This document shows, one piece after another, positions 1 through 10,848 of a DNA stretch of 64,000 nt; within the stretch, counting starts at the first letter, position 1; each line of letters begins with the position of its first letter. Below the pieces are notes generated by a model. The model worked only from the letters and a program-made list of their open reading frames with translations, had not been told where the DNA came from and made no database searches. A program made the translations under genes and the position numbers. The stretch comes from Helianthus annuus (taxonomy: Eukaryota; Streptophyta; Magnoliopsida; Asterales; Asteraceae): assembly GCF_002127325.2 (NCBI RefSeq), contig NC_035435.2, positions 12,593,893 to 12,657,892 on the forward strand. Direction: 5' to 3'.

Positions 1-1837
1 GAATGATAAAGTCACATGGGCTATCAAACTTTTGAGAGACCACGTGATATTAAGGCCCAATAGCAGAAGATTAATCTGCCATTAGTGTGAGTGGTCCAAT
101 AAGAACAGATGATGTAGTTGTTCGGTCCATTGATAGCTATTAGATATTGAATGGTTAATGGAACTGGATATGCATATGTGTTAAGCCCTTGTCATCGATA
201 ATGGGTATGTGATATGCATCCTTGTGTGGGGTAGTTTCTGTAAACACAAAACAATATTATAATATGGTAAAAAGGAATGCTTAGGATTTTTGCAAATCAT
301 GGAAACCACTACTAAATCTGTATCAAAGGTGAAACGGGTGGGCCTAGGGTGCAGCTGGGCCGTGAACTCGAGTTCAGCCGTGCAAGTTGCGGGCTGGTTT
401 TGTTTAGGCCAGGATGTTGTGATCGGCCGCTGGGCTGCTATGGGCCGGTGTCAAGTGGGCCGCACCTAAATTTGAATAACGTAACGAACAGTCAAGTGTT
501 GTTAGTCGGTCATGGTTGTGAATTAGAAACGCACGATGTTCGGATTGTGAAGTAGGTAATGGACTTTGTAATATATGATTTAATAAACAAACATACACTG
601 GCCGATTGATCACATGTTAGTTAATAAGTTGGATTATAAACTAGTGGGTGTCATTGGACTACTTGTATGAGTTGGGCCAGATAACATATTGGATAGTTCT
701 AATGTTGTGTGTTAGCTATTTGGGCTGCATATCATGTACTAGTGTCTGGCCCACTCAACTAAAACAATGCCTAACTGGGGCCGGGAGTAATTGGGCCACA
801 TGTTGAGTTGGTTAACCGACATGAACTTGAGGAAATCATGGGTCACAATGAAGTCCAGATAAGTATAGTGGGCCGTATGTGCTAAGTGGTTATGAAATGG
901 TTTAACTGCTATGATTTGAGTTACATGAATGTATTATACGAACAATTACGGTTTATTATGTGAACATGAATATGTGAATTAACTGTACGCGTAACGTGTG
1001 GGTTATGTGCAACTGAGATTAATTGTTGTCTGTAATCGTGATAGGACGCCTGTGATTAACTATTAAGCAGTTAACTAAATCTTACCGAGCAAACCAAAGT
1101 TGAGTTCACTACTTTGAGTATGCGTCCCGATGGTTGGGACAGTCAGTGGGTATCCCGGGGAGGGATAAATCTTTTGGGTAAAACTGGGATGTCGGATAAT
1201 ATTCTCACTCTCTATCTTTTAAGTCCCATCTTTTGCTATCGTGGGTGGTAGCGGGGTATTAGTTGGTAGCGCTACTTAGGTTTGGCACCCTCACCCCGTT
1301 CCTGAGAGAGGGCGGGTGTGAACTAATGACCCAGTCGGGCCCAGTGCTTTGATAGGAGCATTGGGGAACGGGCAAAACATACATCAGGAGCCGTCTTGTT
1401 TAGTATCCAGATATTATCAACATTGCTTTCGTATTTGTTAAACAAACTGGATTAAATACTTGGTAACTAACGTTTTATTAAAACTGTGAACTCGCCAGCT
1501 TTGTCTAATACACTTGTTGCATGCTCGCAGGTCGTTAGGTATTCTGGGTTGAGGAACTTGCTGTCTGAGGAAGCTGGAGTGGTCATGGGTCGACTGAAGA
1601 GATTCATGAGATGTTCTTGATATTATAACTTGGCTTATTGATACTGTTTGACTTTAGTTTTCTATTTTGCTTCCGCTGAACTTATTGGGATTTACTAAAT
1701 TTATTATTGGTATAATTCTTTAATAATTGGTATTTGTTTACAAAATTATCATGAGTTCAATATGATTGGTGGCTCGTTATTGGTTTGTCACACGCCTAGC
1801 AGGGACACTCCCTAGGTGGTATTTTCGGGGTGTGACA
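1..1837 (+). repeat. 3' part of a Ty3/gypsy-type LTR, truncated by the window edge
   Basis: The stretch has no credible coding region and ends at 1837 with GGGGTGTGACA, the kind of terminus seen on Tekay-type LTRs. Element F in this window ends its LTR the same way on its own strand. Both also carry TTGCTTCCGCT about 100-170 bp before the end (here 1667-1677). No tRNA primer site follows 1837, so this is a 3' LTR or a solo LTR rather than a 5' LTR. The left end lies outside the window. Confidence 0.6.
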
Positions 1838-3130
1838 AATAGGATGTCTTAATGTAAACCAGAAAGGTTACATGAATAAAGACGTCGAGTTGATACCGGA
1901 TTTTGAAGTAATGAATTTTGAAGTAATGAATACTATAGTCGTTAGTTGAGGAAGGTTACGTTGAAAATAGGTCATAAACTCAGGATTGAGTATGACTAAA
2001 ATTTTGCATAAAAATTTAATATATAATTGGTGTTAACTTTGTTTAACTAGTTAGAGTTAAACGGGTCAAATAAACTTATCCATATAAATAAGGGCACATA
2101 AAATGCATGAATAACGGCCCGTCGTTTTGGATATGTTATATGGGTTAGTCGTATAAAACTTTTGAAGGTTAATATCAAGTTAGTGTGATTAAAACACAAG
2201 CGGGTCAAAATAACTTGGAAAATTTTTATAAGCCGATGGCTTAAACTTAAGAAAATTGTTCATGTGAATGTTGGATTTTAATTCTATGTTATAGAGGATC
2301 GAATTACAATCACGTAGAAAGAAACGGGACCTAATTCGGATCAATAACGGACAAGTTATGTCCATTTTTGTAAATATTATCATAGCTGGGAAAATGCAGA
2401 ATTGTAAACAAAATCCACTGGAAATTTGTGTCCCCCGCGCCATGTGACGGCGACACTTAACACTCTCGCGACACGCGAGAGCAGCTCGCGGCCCGTGAAG
2501 GGCTTTGCTTCATCGGTCGCGCCCCGCGACAGCAGCCCAGATCTGCAATTGTGTTAAATTGATGTGTTTTGACCTTTTAAACTTGTTCAATCACATTATA
2601 AACTCGTATAACCAATGTTTTGATGAATTTTGGTCATAGGTAAAGGAACGGACTTGTGGATGATGATCAAGCCTTGTTAGAGAACCGAACACGCGCTAAA
2701 AAGGAGCTTCCGCAAATGAAAAACTATTACTTTTGTCACAAAACACTTTGGTGTTTTGTTATCAAACTTTGTAAATATGGTTTGAATGTTAAGAGAGTTA
2801 AGTATGGTTTGTTTTAACAACAATATTTTTGAAACGTTAGTAAACTTCGTGTGAAGGTTTTAACTTTATATAAATCGTCGTTTAGTCAATGCTTTTCGTT
2901 AATGGTATGTTAAATGCATTCCATACTATATAAATTATTAAATAAAGATAAGAGTCTTACAATATCTAATTAACTAACTCCCAAACAAAATCCTTAACCT
3001 AAAAACCCTTTTACAAGTCCTAGCAGAATATACCAAAAATCCTTCCACTTTGACCGTTGAACCATGAATCTTTGGATGCACAACCTTTGTCCACATACCC
3101 AAACCTAATTGAACAAAAATTGATCCATGT
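1838..3130. repeat. Noncoding, decayed gypsy LTR-like stretch with GC palindromes
   Basis: No gene is visible. An AT-rich background is broken at 2430-2530 by a GC-rich patch holding an 8-bp inverted repeat (CTCTCGCG at 2463-2470, CGCGAGAG at 2474-2481) and GTCGC/GCGAC at 2516-2530. A CTCGCG word recurs 20 bp after the first (2465 and 2485). This resembles the U3 of the other gypsy LTRs in the window, so I infer another LTR fragment. Its ends could not be fixed. The part from about 2940 to 3130 is unassigned. Confidence 0.35.
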
Positions 3131-3794
3131 GTGGAAAAACGTTTATTCGTTGGGTATGGAGTTCATCAGAAAGGTTATAGGTGCTATAATCCACAGATAC
3201 GTCACATGTTTACGACTCTTTTGAATGCATTGGTCAAGGGAAAAAGAATGTCTTGACACACTAAGTTGGTTAAAGTATGTCTCATAAGTCCCGATCTCAG
3301 AACAAAACAACAACCACAGTACCCAGGACGAGTCACTCCAAAATCCCACACAGTCTGAGGACCTGATTATAAGTGCCATTGAAAAAACTCCTCCCAACCT
3401 AATGTCCGAGGTAAGTAATATTCACTCTTCTCAATTTGAGGATTCTTTTGAACATACCGACTCTTCAAATCATGAAAGAACATATCAGAGTGACTCTTTA
3501 CAGGAACATAGGGGGGGGGCACACAAAAATCTACACCCAAACGATATGTGTTACCACCAAGAAGCAATAATGGTGTCCTAACAAAACGATATTCTCCATA
3601 ATATGAACCTCGTACATCTAAGTATCCTATGGCTAATATAACCAAAGTTAGCTTATCAGACGAAGCCAAAGAATTTGTTTCATCCATATATTATGAGGAT
3701 ACTCCTAAAACATTTGAACAAGCCTTGAAATTAAAGATTTGGGAGCATGCGATGAAAATTGAAATTGATGCATTGATAAACAATGATACTTTGG
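3131..3794 (+). pseudogene. Copia relic A, left part: integrase C-terminus to start of reverse transcriptase
   Basis: Frames broken by stops resemble the copia segment between integrase and reverse transcriptase: a VGYGVHQKGYRCYNP-like patch near 3150, then a Ser/Gln-rich linker. A readable stretch at 3629-3790 has the FEQALK...W..AM..EIDALI.N.T pattern that opens the copia reverse transcriptase. The relic stops at 3794, where element C inserted. Its continuation resumes at 21477. Gag, protease and most of integrase are absent, so A was already truncated on the left. It is plainly nonfunctional. Confidence 0.75.
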
Positions 3795-4287
3795 TGTTGG
3801 TGCATATTCTGTGACAACAACTTAGATTTGGTCTTTGGATATCTTGTAATTAGTTAAACGATAAACGGTTAGCGGGTTTAGCTTTGTACTAGTGAATTAA
3901 TAGTGTTTGGGCTAAACAAAACCCACATTGGGTGATGGGGGGTGAATTGGGCTTACACCAATTCGTAGCTCAAGAGTGTTTGACCTAGCCCAACTTGTAA
4001 ACCTTGTGTTATATAAACAAGGTTAGGCTTTAGGGTTTAGGTTAATCAGCCAAAACAGTTTGTGTGAGAATTTCGTGAGAGCTATTAGGGCTTGGACGAA
4101 TTTGAAGGTTGTTAGGGTTTTGATTGATTGTAATTCGTGAGATTGATAATCAATAGAAAACCCAGTTTGAAAGTGAATTGATGTTTCTGTTCCTACACGT
4201 TTTCTGCTTATTCTGATCAAGAGGATTCCGCACTCTTGATTAGATTGACAATTCTGTGAAGATCCACAAGACTCAAGGGGAACTACA
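3795..4287 (+). repeat. 5' LTR of element C
   Basis: A 493-bp repeat matching 20985-21476. It begins TGTTGG and ends CTACA, and is followed two bases later by the primer site. The U3 part has a decayed palindrome at 3942-3966 and a TATA box at 4010-4017. Confidence 0.92.
3941..4018 (+). promoter_or_regulatory. U3 core promoter of C: GCGAATT palindrome plus TATA box
   Basis: The 3' LTR copy is clean: GCGAATTGGG (21132-21141) and CCCAATTCGC (21147-21156) form a 10-bp inverted repeat, with TATATAAA 44 bp downstream at 21200-21207. In the 5' LTR the arms have decayed (GTGAATTGGG and CCAATTCGT), but TATATAAA at 4010-4017 is intact. The same GCGAA(A/T)TT word forms an array in the leader before gag. 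Promoter function is inferred from position. Confidence 0.6.
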
Positions 4288-4289
4288 AT

Positions 4290-4301
4290 TGGTATTAGAG
4301 C
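4290..4301 (+). other. Primer binding site of C (initiator tRNA-Met type)
   Basis: TGGTATTAGAGC starts two bases after the LTR. It differs at one position from the standard TGGTATCAGAGC present in element E. One decayed base fits the age of C. Confidence 0.85.
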
Positions 4302-5208
4302 ATTAGGCTCTTGAAGGCTCGGTTCAGAATTGTGCTTGGCAGAAGAACAGGAAGATTTTCGAAATTTTGAAACCTGAAAATTAGGGCTTTGAAATTTCTT
4401 GTGTTTTGATAATTTTCAGCGATTTTGTTGGTGTTTGATCAGTTTGTTTGGTTGATTTTACCGATTTGCAGGTTTTCAGGACAATTTCTGGTTGATAGGT
4501 TGAAGAATTTTGGCTAGAAAGGCTTGAAGATTCAAAGATTATCTTCGTGTTCTTCACGGTTTTCATTCTGTTCTTCGCTGTTTTTCGTAAATTACTAATT
4601 ATTTTGCTGTTTCAATTCTATAGGAAGGTGTTGGTAGAATCTGGAAAATCTCAAAAATTTGAAAAAGATTGAATTTCCATATTCTGGGTGGCGAAATTAA
4701 CAAATTTGCAGACTGGATCTGCGAATTTAACTGACATGCGAACTTGTTGGCGAAATTAAATCCAAAGGCGACTTTGGTAACCGTATAACTTTCCACTACG
4801 AAATTATTACGATTTTTGGCGAATTTACTGGTTGTCGTAATAGCGAAATTGACCCAGCATAATAACCAGCGAATTTAAAATAACCAGCGAAATTGAACAA
4901 TATACTGACCAGCGAAATTAATCTGACTGCCCAGCGAAATTAGTAGAGTATTTAACAAGTGGTGGAATTTTTGTTGGCAAGCGTCGATAAAATTTCAGTG
5001 TTTAGCAAATAGAAATTGATCCGTAGCTCGTTTGACAGAACCGTCTGCACCTTTGAATTCCTTGATTTTTTAGGAAAAAAATGCCGAATTCGGTTTTTAA
5101 CATTATATATCATTGGATTCGTCTTTTCGAGATGATTCTAAGGGTGTAATTTGGTAACCACTGTTTTCAGAGATATTTTGTACGGTTTTACCAGTCTGTT
5201 GCGTTAAA
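4302..5208 (+). repeat. Leader of C with a GCGAAATT word array
   Basis: Between the primer site and gag there is no coding region. From 4691 to 4945 the word GCGAA(A/T)TT(A/G) recurs about ten times at irregular intervals, often preceded by CCA. Because the word also builds the LTR palindrome, it looks like an element-specific signal rather than simple sequence. Its function is unknown. Confidence 0.6.
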
Positions 5209-7267
5209 ATGTCGAACATGACAAATTTGAATGCACCTAAGATGATGAAGGTGGAGAATTATCTTACATGGAAGGACAACTTCCAATCATTCATTAAATC
5301 TCAGGATGCACGCATGTGGATCTGTATTGTAGATGGGTACACAAACCCAACACACGATTATGAGGGCAGACCACGTAGAACAGACTATGTGAAGATGCAA
5401 GAGGCTGATAAGAAAATGTATGAAGTTGAAAAGAGAGCCTTGGCTGCAATAAAGACATCCTTACCTGATAGCATCAAGCATATCTTCAAGAAGTACACAA
5501 ATTCAAAGGATATGTAGGATGCATTAGAAAAGAGGTATCAAGGAAATGAAGATGTCAAAAGGAATAAAGCTGCGAGCTCTACATCACAAGAAGGTTCAAA
5601 TGATTGTAGTGTTCATCTGGAAGATAATAAGAATGCCACTCAGGCATTCATGGCAGAGATAGTGCAACTTCATGAGGCTGAAACTACTGTGAGTGAGGCT
5701 GAAACTACTGTGAGTGATGCTGAATCTCAAGTAGAGAAAGAGAGTGAAGCTGAACAGGTTATTGATGATCAAACTACAGAAGTTCATGAGAAAGAGGTAC
5801 AATCTAATTTTGTGTGTTTGAGGTGTCGTGAATTACAGGGTGAGGTTGAAAGGTTGTCAACACAAAACCAAAGTCTGGTGAGCGAGATGTCTAGCATAAA
5901 AGAGTCAAACTTTTTTGCTAAAAGAAATGAATCTCTATACTTGAAGAAGATAAAAGGTTATGAAAGTGAAATCGAAGCTTTAACATACAAATTAAACGAA
6001 AAACTTCAAGTAATAGACTTGCTCACGAAATGATGGCTGAGAAAACAAAAGAGATTTCTGAAAAATCCAAAGAGTTGTCAGATGCACAACTCAAAATTGT
6101 TGAACTTGAACAGAAATTAAGCCAATTCAGAGATTCGTCTTTTGTTATGAAACACATGATGGGTGGATTAAAGAAGAGTAATGACAAGACCATTGTGGGC
6201 TTCCAGGGCTTTAATGAAGTTCCACCTCCTCTTAGTCATGACTATTCTTTCCTGCCTGATGAAGATGAGCTAACAGACTTTATGTCAATTGCACCAAGTA
6301 GTTTCGAATCCACATCAAGTCAAGGTGAGGGGTCTGAGAGTGATGATGCTAAGAAGAACAATAACAGGGAACCTTTGAAAAAGAAAAATTCACCTCCGAA
6401 GAGCAAAAATCAAACTTTTGTTAAAAAGATTAATTTTTTTCAAGGTGGTGATATGAAAACCGAAACAACTGTTATCGAAAGTGAATCAAATGTAGAGTTT
6501 GCTAAAATAAAAACAAAGAACTATCTGAATCCAAGCAGACTGAATCAAATTCTTCGAAGGCATCATCACCATCTGATAAGGGATCTACCTCAGAGACTCC
6601 AGCTAAGAAGTCTTTGAAAAGGAGATCATGATTCAGGTGTCACATAAAGGGACATGTAGCTAGTTGTTGTCCTAACAAAAATAGTGAAGCACAAATTAGT
6701 GACAAACAAAGAGGGAAATCACTAGAGAAGAAAGGTAATAGTGAGGAGAAAGGCTCAAATTCTCTAAAGAAATCTGCTCCTAAGCAACCACAGAATGTTG
6801 CTGTTGGTGTAGATAAGGCTGAAAATGGAACTCCACAAGTTCCACGTTTTCAAAGCAATCAACCAAGATTTCAGCCTAGATCTCCACCAGGCAGATATGA
6901 GAGACCTAGAAGCAGTTCACCAAGAATGAACAATTATAATTCTAATAATTTCAGAAGTCAAAGTCAATATCAAAATCGATACCAAAATAATGGTGGTCGA
7001 ACTTTTTATAACAATGGCTTTAGAAATTACAACAATAATGCTTCTTGGAATCAAAATTCAAGGTTTCAAAATCAAAATTTCCAAAGGTTAAATAGTCCAA
7101 ATGTATATAGGAACCATTAGGATCATAGACCTTATGGAAATCAAATTCCATCAACAGGTCTGAGATCCAAGACTCCAATTAGGAGTAATGGATATTGGAT
7201 GGATGTTCCAGTGGTTGGTGAATTTGGACGACCCAAGACCATTAAGGCTTGGGTCCCCCAATCTAAC
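5209..7267 (+). pseudogene. Gag of copia element C (broken)
   Basis: This encodes the nucleocapsid/capsid precursor of a copia element. The start ATG at 5209 opens a UBN2-type copia gag (MKVENYLTWKDNFQSFIKSQ region, residues about 13-32). A TAG at 5515-5517 interrupts it. The same frame then continues through an acidic segment and a coiled coil (about 5800-6030), changes frame near 6030, and reaches a decayed zinc knuckle near 6632-6670 in which the first Cys is lost (FRCHIKGHVASCC). A long Asn/Gln/Arg-rich tail with NYNSNN-like repeats follows at 6926-7120. The segment ends in WVPQSN before TAA at 7268. It is homologous in position to the gag of element E. Confidence 0.8.
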
Positions 7268-7540
7268 TAATTTCTTAAGTTAGTGTGTGCAGGAGCTGCT
7301 AAGGAGGATTATCAACTTATGTTGATAGTGGCTGCTTCAGGCACATGACGGGGGATGTGAGATTGTTGATATATATAAATTAAATGATTTAAATTGAAGT
7401 TCAAAGCGTTAAGTCGACACAGAAGATAACCTGGCAGATCTTTATACTAAAGCTTTTGACAGGGCTCGCTTTGAACATTTAGTCGAACTCAACGGGATGA
7501 GGAATCCTGAACAACTGGTTTTTCATAAGAATTTTTGTAA
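7268..7540 (+). pseudogene. Gag-pol boundary of C fused by deletion to the RNase H tail
   Basis: After the TAA (7268-7270) and six codons, the frame enters AGAAKEDYQL, the start of copia pol. About 20 codons later a frame-shifted DSG..RHMTGDVRL protease active-site patch is recognisable near 7325-7352. The next recognisable protein is the end of RNase H (about 7410-7505, EDNLADLYTKAFDRARFEHL pattern). Integrase, reverse transcriptase and most of RNase H are therefore deleted, with the junction near 7350-7400. C could only move using enzymes supplied by a relative. Confidence 0.8.
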
Positions 7541-7656
7541 ATAATTTACTGCTTTTCTTAAAAATAAAAAATACAAAAAAAATTGAAAAATCAAAAACAT
7601 AAAAAAATTAGAAAATCAAAAATGAGTTATCACTGTGTGAAAAAGGAGAAATGATT

Positions 7657-8148
7657 GTACATCAGCAAGTTAGACTGTCACACTAAAATTGAACCTAAAT
7701 TGCTTAAGTGTGATAGCAGCTTCATTATATGATGTACCAGTAGGTAAAAAGCATGAAATAATCAACTTACCAATGTGATATAAACCTAAATGAACTGAAT
7801 ATGAGTGGGGAACACATCAGTGGTGTATGGTTTAATGATCTTAATTCTTGCGTTGATAGATTGCCGAAATCTGAGGTTTTGGGTCTTTATACTGTTATTT
7901 CTTCTGGGGATATCAGGGGTGTCCTTCTGCTGCATCCAGATACATGCTGACCTAGACACACCCAGGATATCTTAAAAGAGCTAAAAATGCCAAAACCCTG
8001 AAAATGAAGAAGCTCTCATAGAGAGTCATTCAAAAAGTGCAAAAAGCATAAATCGTACCAAAAAAATGGTATTTGTCTTAGCCCTCGATAAGATATTTTG
8101 GTCTCTTTGTTGTACGGAAGTACTGACCTGTTCACCAGTTATCTATCG
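7657..8148 (+). ncRNA. Candidate structured RNA in the 3' untranslated part of C
   Basis: Three predicted stems match in position those in element E. (i) GTACATCA (7657-7664) pairs with TGATGTAC (7730-7737). (ii) GGGTGT (7917-7922) pairs with ACACCC (7958-7963), enclosing GCAT/ATGC (7932-7935, 7944-7947). (iii) CGATAAGATA (8086-8095) pairs with TATCTATCG (8140-8148), enclosing GGTC/GACC (8100-8103, 8125-8128) and GTAC-GGAA-GTAC (8112-8123). Modules ii and iii both end CTGACCT or TTGACC-like. No coding potential is visible. Pairings were found by eye only. Confidence 0.55.
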
Positions 8149-8279
8149 TTGAAAAATAAAATGGATGAATTCAGTATACTCACCTACTACGATGAATCTT
8201 TGTGCATACCTTGATCGCGGGGGTATATCCTGATGTGGGACACGCTAATATTTCAGTAAATAATATTACCTTAACGTAT

Positions 8280-9955
8280 TGATGTGCACAAAATGCAACA
8301 TATAAATTACATCAATTGTGGCATAAAACTAACCCTTTTCTAGTACTAATGTTGGAAAAAATATGTTTTTCTCTTCCTTTTGTATTTTCAGGATTAAATG
8401 AGCTCAAATGAACAAAAGAAGCAAAAAGGCAGCTAAATCTAACATAAATACAAGAAAAGGAACAAACGTGGCATGCCCGATCCCCCGACAGCACCTTCCC
8501 AAGCAAAAGCAAGAAGGCAGCAAGCTGAACACGCCCCGTGCTCAGTGAGCACGTGGCCGTGCCCAAGTGCCAGCAGAAAAGACAAACTCATAGAAGCTTC
8601 TACTACTCACCACGGGGTCGTGCCCAGCGGACACGGGGGCGTGGTCAAACCTCCTGCAGGCGCATTTATTGTAATTGCGAATTACAATTAATGAAGAGAG
8701 AGACGGAGTTGGACACGGGGCCGTGCCCGAGCTGCTGTTCAGCCTATAAATAGGAGTGCTTGGAGCTCTTGCAACTCATCACTTGGCACACCACCTCTCT
8801 CACACTTCACCCACCAACCACCACCACCACCATAACACCATCATCCACCACCATCATCCATTGTCCATCGTAGAGTGTGTGAGTCGTCTCGGGATCCAAG
8901 ATTGATCGTAAGAGTTCTTGACAATCAAAGGCCATGTTTGCCTAAGTCTCTTACATCACTTGGTGAAGACAAGTGTCCAGTGTAATACTTTTTATTTTTA
9001 ATCTTTAGCACTTTTTAATTGGTTTTGTATTAATGACTTTAATTACTAGTTTCTTATGTTGAAGGTGATTCTTCCTTATCGTTTGTCCGTGGTGTCTTGG
9101 CATTATTTTACTGTCTATATAAAATAAAAGATTTTCACCATTCATATCTCCACTGTCTATATGGAGGTATGTTGGCTACCTGGTCGGGGGTTAAGGGAAC
9201 GGTTTGGTAAGAGTCTTGACATTGTTCAGTGTATAGATCCTGCAAAGGACCTGGTTCAAATTTAGTAGGACCTCCTTCAATACCCAAAGGTATTGAATGG
9301 CGGGGGTCCAAACTCTTTGACCCCCTCATAAGTTAAACTACTATTAAAACTTTAACCCGGCTACTTAGGACTGTATCCCTGCTGACTCAGACTACTTAGC
9401 CGAGGGTAACGTCGCCTTCAAAAGAGAGGCCTACCACATTATGCATTAATAACTTAATTAATTATCTTTCAATAATCCGACCCTTTAGGATTGTATCCTT
9501 GCTGACTCAAACTACTGGGTTGAGGGTAACGTCGCCTTCAAAAGAGGGGCCTACTACAATAACTAAGATAATCTCTTAACAAGTGCAAAAGTGCGAAAAT
9601 AATCAAAGGTTACACTATACACGAGTCGGATCCAAGTGATTCATCTTGTCTATCCGTTTTTATTTTTATTTTATTTTTCAGCATTTTAGTTAGTTTTATT
9701 TTCTTAGTTTAAAACCTTTTTTCTAACATTTTTGATTTGATTAGGCGTTGAGGATAAACCGGTACTAAAAGCTCTTGTGTCCTTGGACGACCTCGGTATC
9801 TTACCAACACTATACTACGTCCACGATGGGTGCACTTGCCCATATGTGTGTTTAGTGTTAGTAAATATCGTGTTTTATAAATTTAAAACTTGGCTAAAAA
9901 GTGTAAAAATGGCTTAAAATATATACCTAATATATATAACACTTCACACGCATCA
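8280..9955 (+). repeat. 5' LTR of element D
   Basis: A 1676-bp repeat. It contains two and a half palindrome pairs (8530-8725), a TATA box (8745-8752), and two copies of a roughly 110-bp internal repeat around 9360-9560 marked by GAGGGTAACGTCGCC. It ends CGCATCA directly before the AGTTT spacer and the primer site. Confidence 0.92.
8530..8752 (+). promoter_or_regulatory. U3 promoter of D: paired CACGGGGCCGTG palindromes and TATA box
   Basis: Palindromes start at 8530 and 8550, at 8611 and 8632, and singly at 8714. TATAAATA lies at 8745-8752, 20 bp after the last one. In the 3' LTR the last site is a pair (18925 and 18946), so the 5' LTR has lost exactly one 21-bp unit. The same motif recurs in the leader, upstream of the internal promoter, in its intron and after the extra ORF. 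Confidence 0.7.
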
Positions 9956-9961
9956 AGTTTT

Positions 9962-9979
9962 TGGCGCCGTTGCCGGGGA
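9962..9979 (+). other. Primer binding site of D (tRNA-Asp type)
   Basis: TGGCGCCGTTGCCGGGGA follows the LTR after a short spacer. This is the primer site known for Athila-lineage gypsy elements. Confidence 0.92.
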
Positions 9980-10096
9980 CACAAGGATTTTAAGAAAGCT
10001 TAAAATCGACGGCCTAATCAGTTTTTCAAAACTTTTTTCAAAACGCGCGCACATTTTTCTGCATTTTAGTTTAGTTTGCATTTACAGTAGGTTGAA

Positions 10097-10284
10097 CACG
10101 GGCCGTGTCCACTGAACACGGGGCCGTGCTGCATATTTTTCATTAAACAGCCAGATACAGAGTCTGAACACGGGGTCGTGTCCACTGAACACGCCCCCGT
10201 GCTCAACGAGACCAGTAACTTTTATTAAAACGCCCAGATACAGACCCTGAACACGGGGCCGTGTCCACTGAACACGGGGCCGTG
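10097..10284 (+). repeat. Leader palindrome pairs of D
   Basis: Three pairs of the CACGGGGCCGTG-type motif start at 10097/10117, 10169/10190 and 10252/10273. Spacing is 21 bp, or 20 bp where one member has lost a G. The second and third pairs sit in a roughly 80-bp tandem unit marked by CCAGATACAGA. The block lies between the primer site and the gag remnant, so it is part of the genomic RNA leader. Confidence 0.8.
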
Positions 10285-10358
10285 TCCAACCTCTGTTTCC
10301 GTCTTCATTTTCTGTTTTCTGGTCCCGAGACTCAGTTCTGGTCTGTTGAGTGATCCCT

Positions 10359-10848
10359 ATGGATCAATACTCAGGAGGCTACAACTACACCTATGAGGAG
10401 GATGATTACATGGGAGACTATTGCACTAATTGTGGTAACCCGCACTCGGTACAATATTGTAACTTATTTCAACCATTCACTTCATACAACTATTATGAGG
10501 AGCCCAGGTACGAGCCATCGACTTCATACACATCTTATGAAGACCAAAGGTATGAACCCTCTCCCTCATACTCATATTTTGATGAACCAAGGTATGAACC
10601 CTCATACTCATACTTTGAGGAGTCAAGATATGAGCCACCACCTTCCTACACTTATTATGAGGAACCATGGCGTGAACAATCCACCTATATGATACTATGA
10701 AGAACAAAATTACGACCCTTATCCATCATATACTTACAATGAAGAACAATGGTATGAACCATCTACTTCATATGGGTACTTCGAGGAACCAAGGATCGAA
10801 CAACCGGATTCAAGCTTTGAGGATCCCAATCCTTTCTCTATCACCGAA
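10359..10848 (+). pseudogene. Reduced gag of D: zinc knuckle plus Tyr-rich repeats, no capsid domain
   Basis: The reading frame starts at ATG 10359. It holds one CX2CX3HX4C knuckle (CTNCGNPHSVQYC, residues about 22-34), then at least five imperfect repeats of the form YYEEPRYEPSxSYxY. A frame change near 10690 carries the repeats on to about 10800. The capsid-type gag domain seen in element B (25453-26180) is missing entirely. Either the capsid segment was deleted between the leader and the knuckle, or this family uses a reduced gag. It cannot encode a normal particle alone. Confidence 0.65.

Noticed and set aside
8473..8985. Short plus-strand frames in the D LTRs (about 70-80 codons)
   Set aside because: The same frames recur in both LTRs and read through the palindrome motifs. 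They are by-products of GC-rich noncoding sequence.
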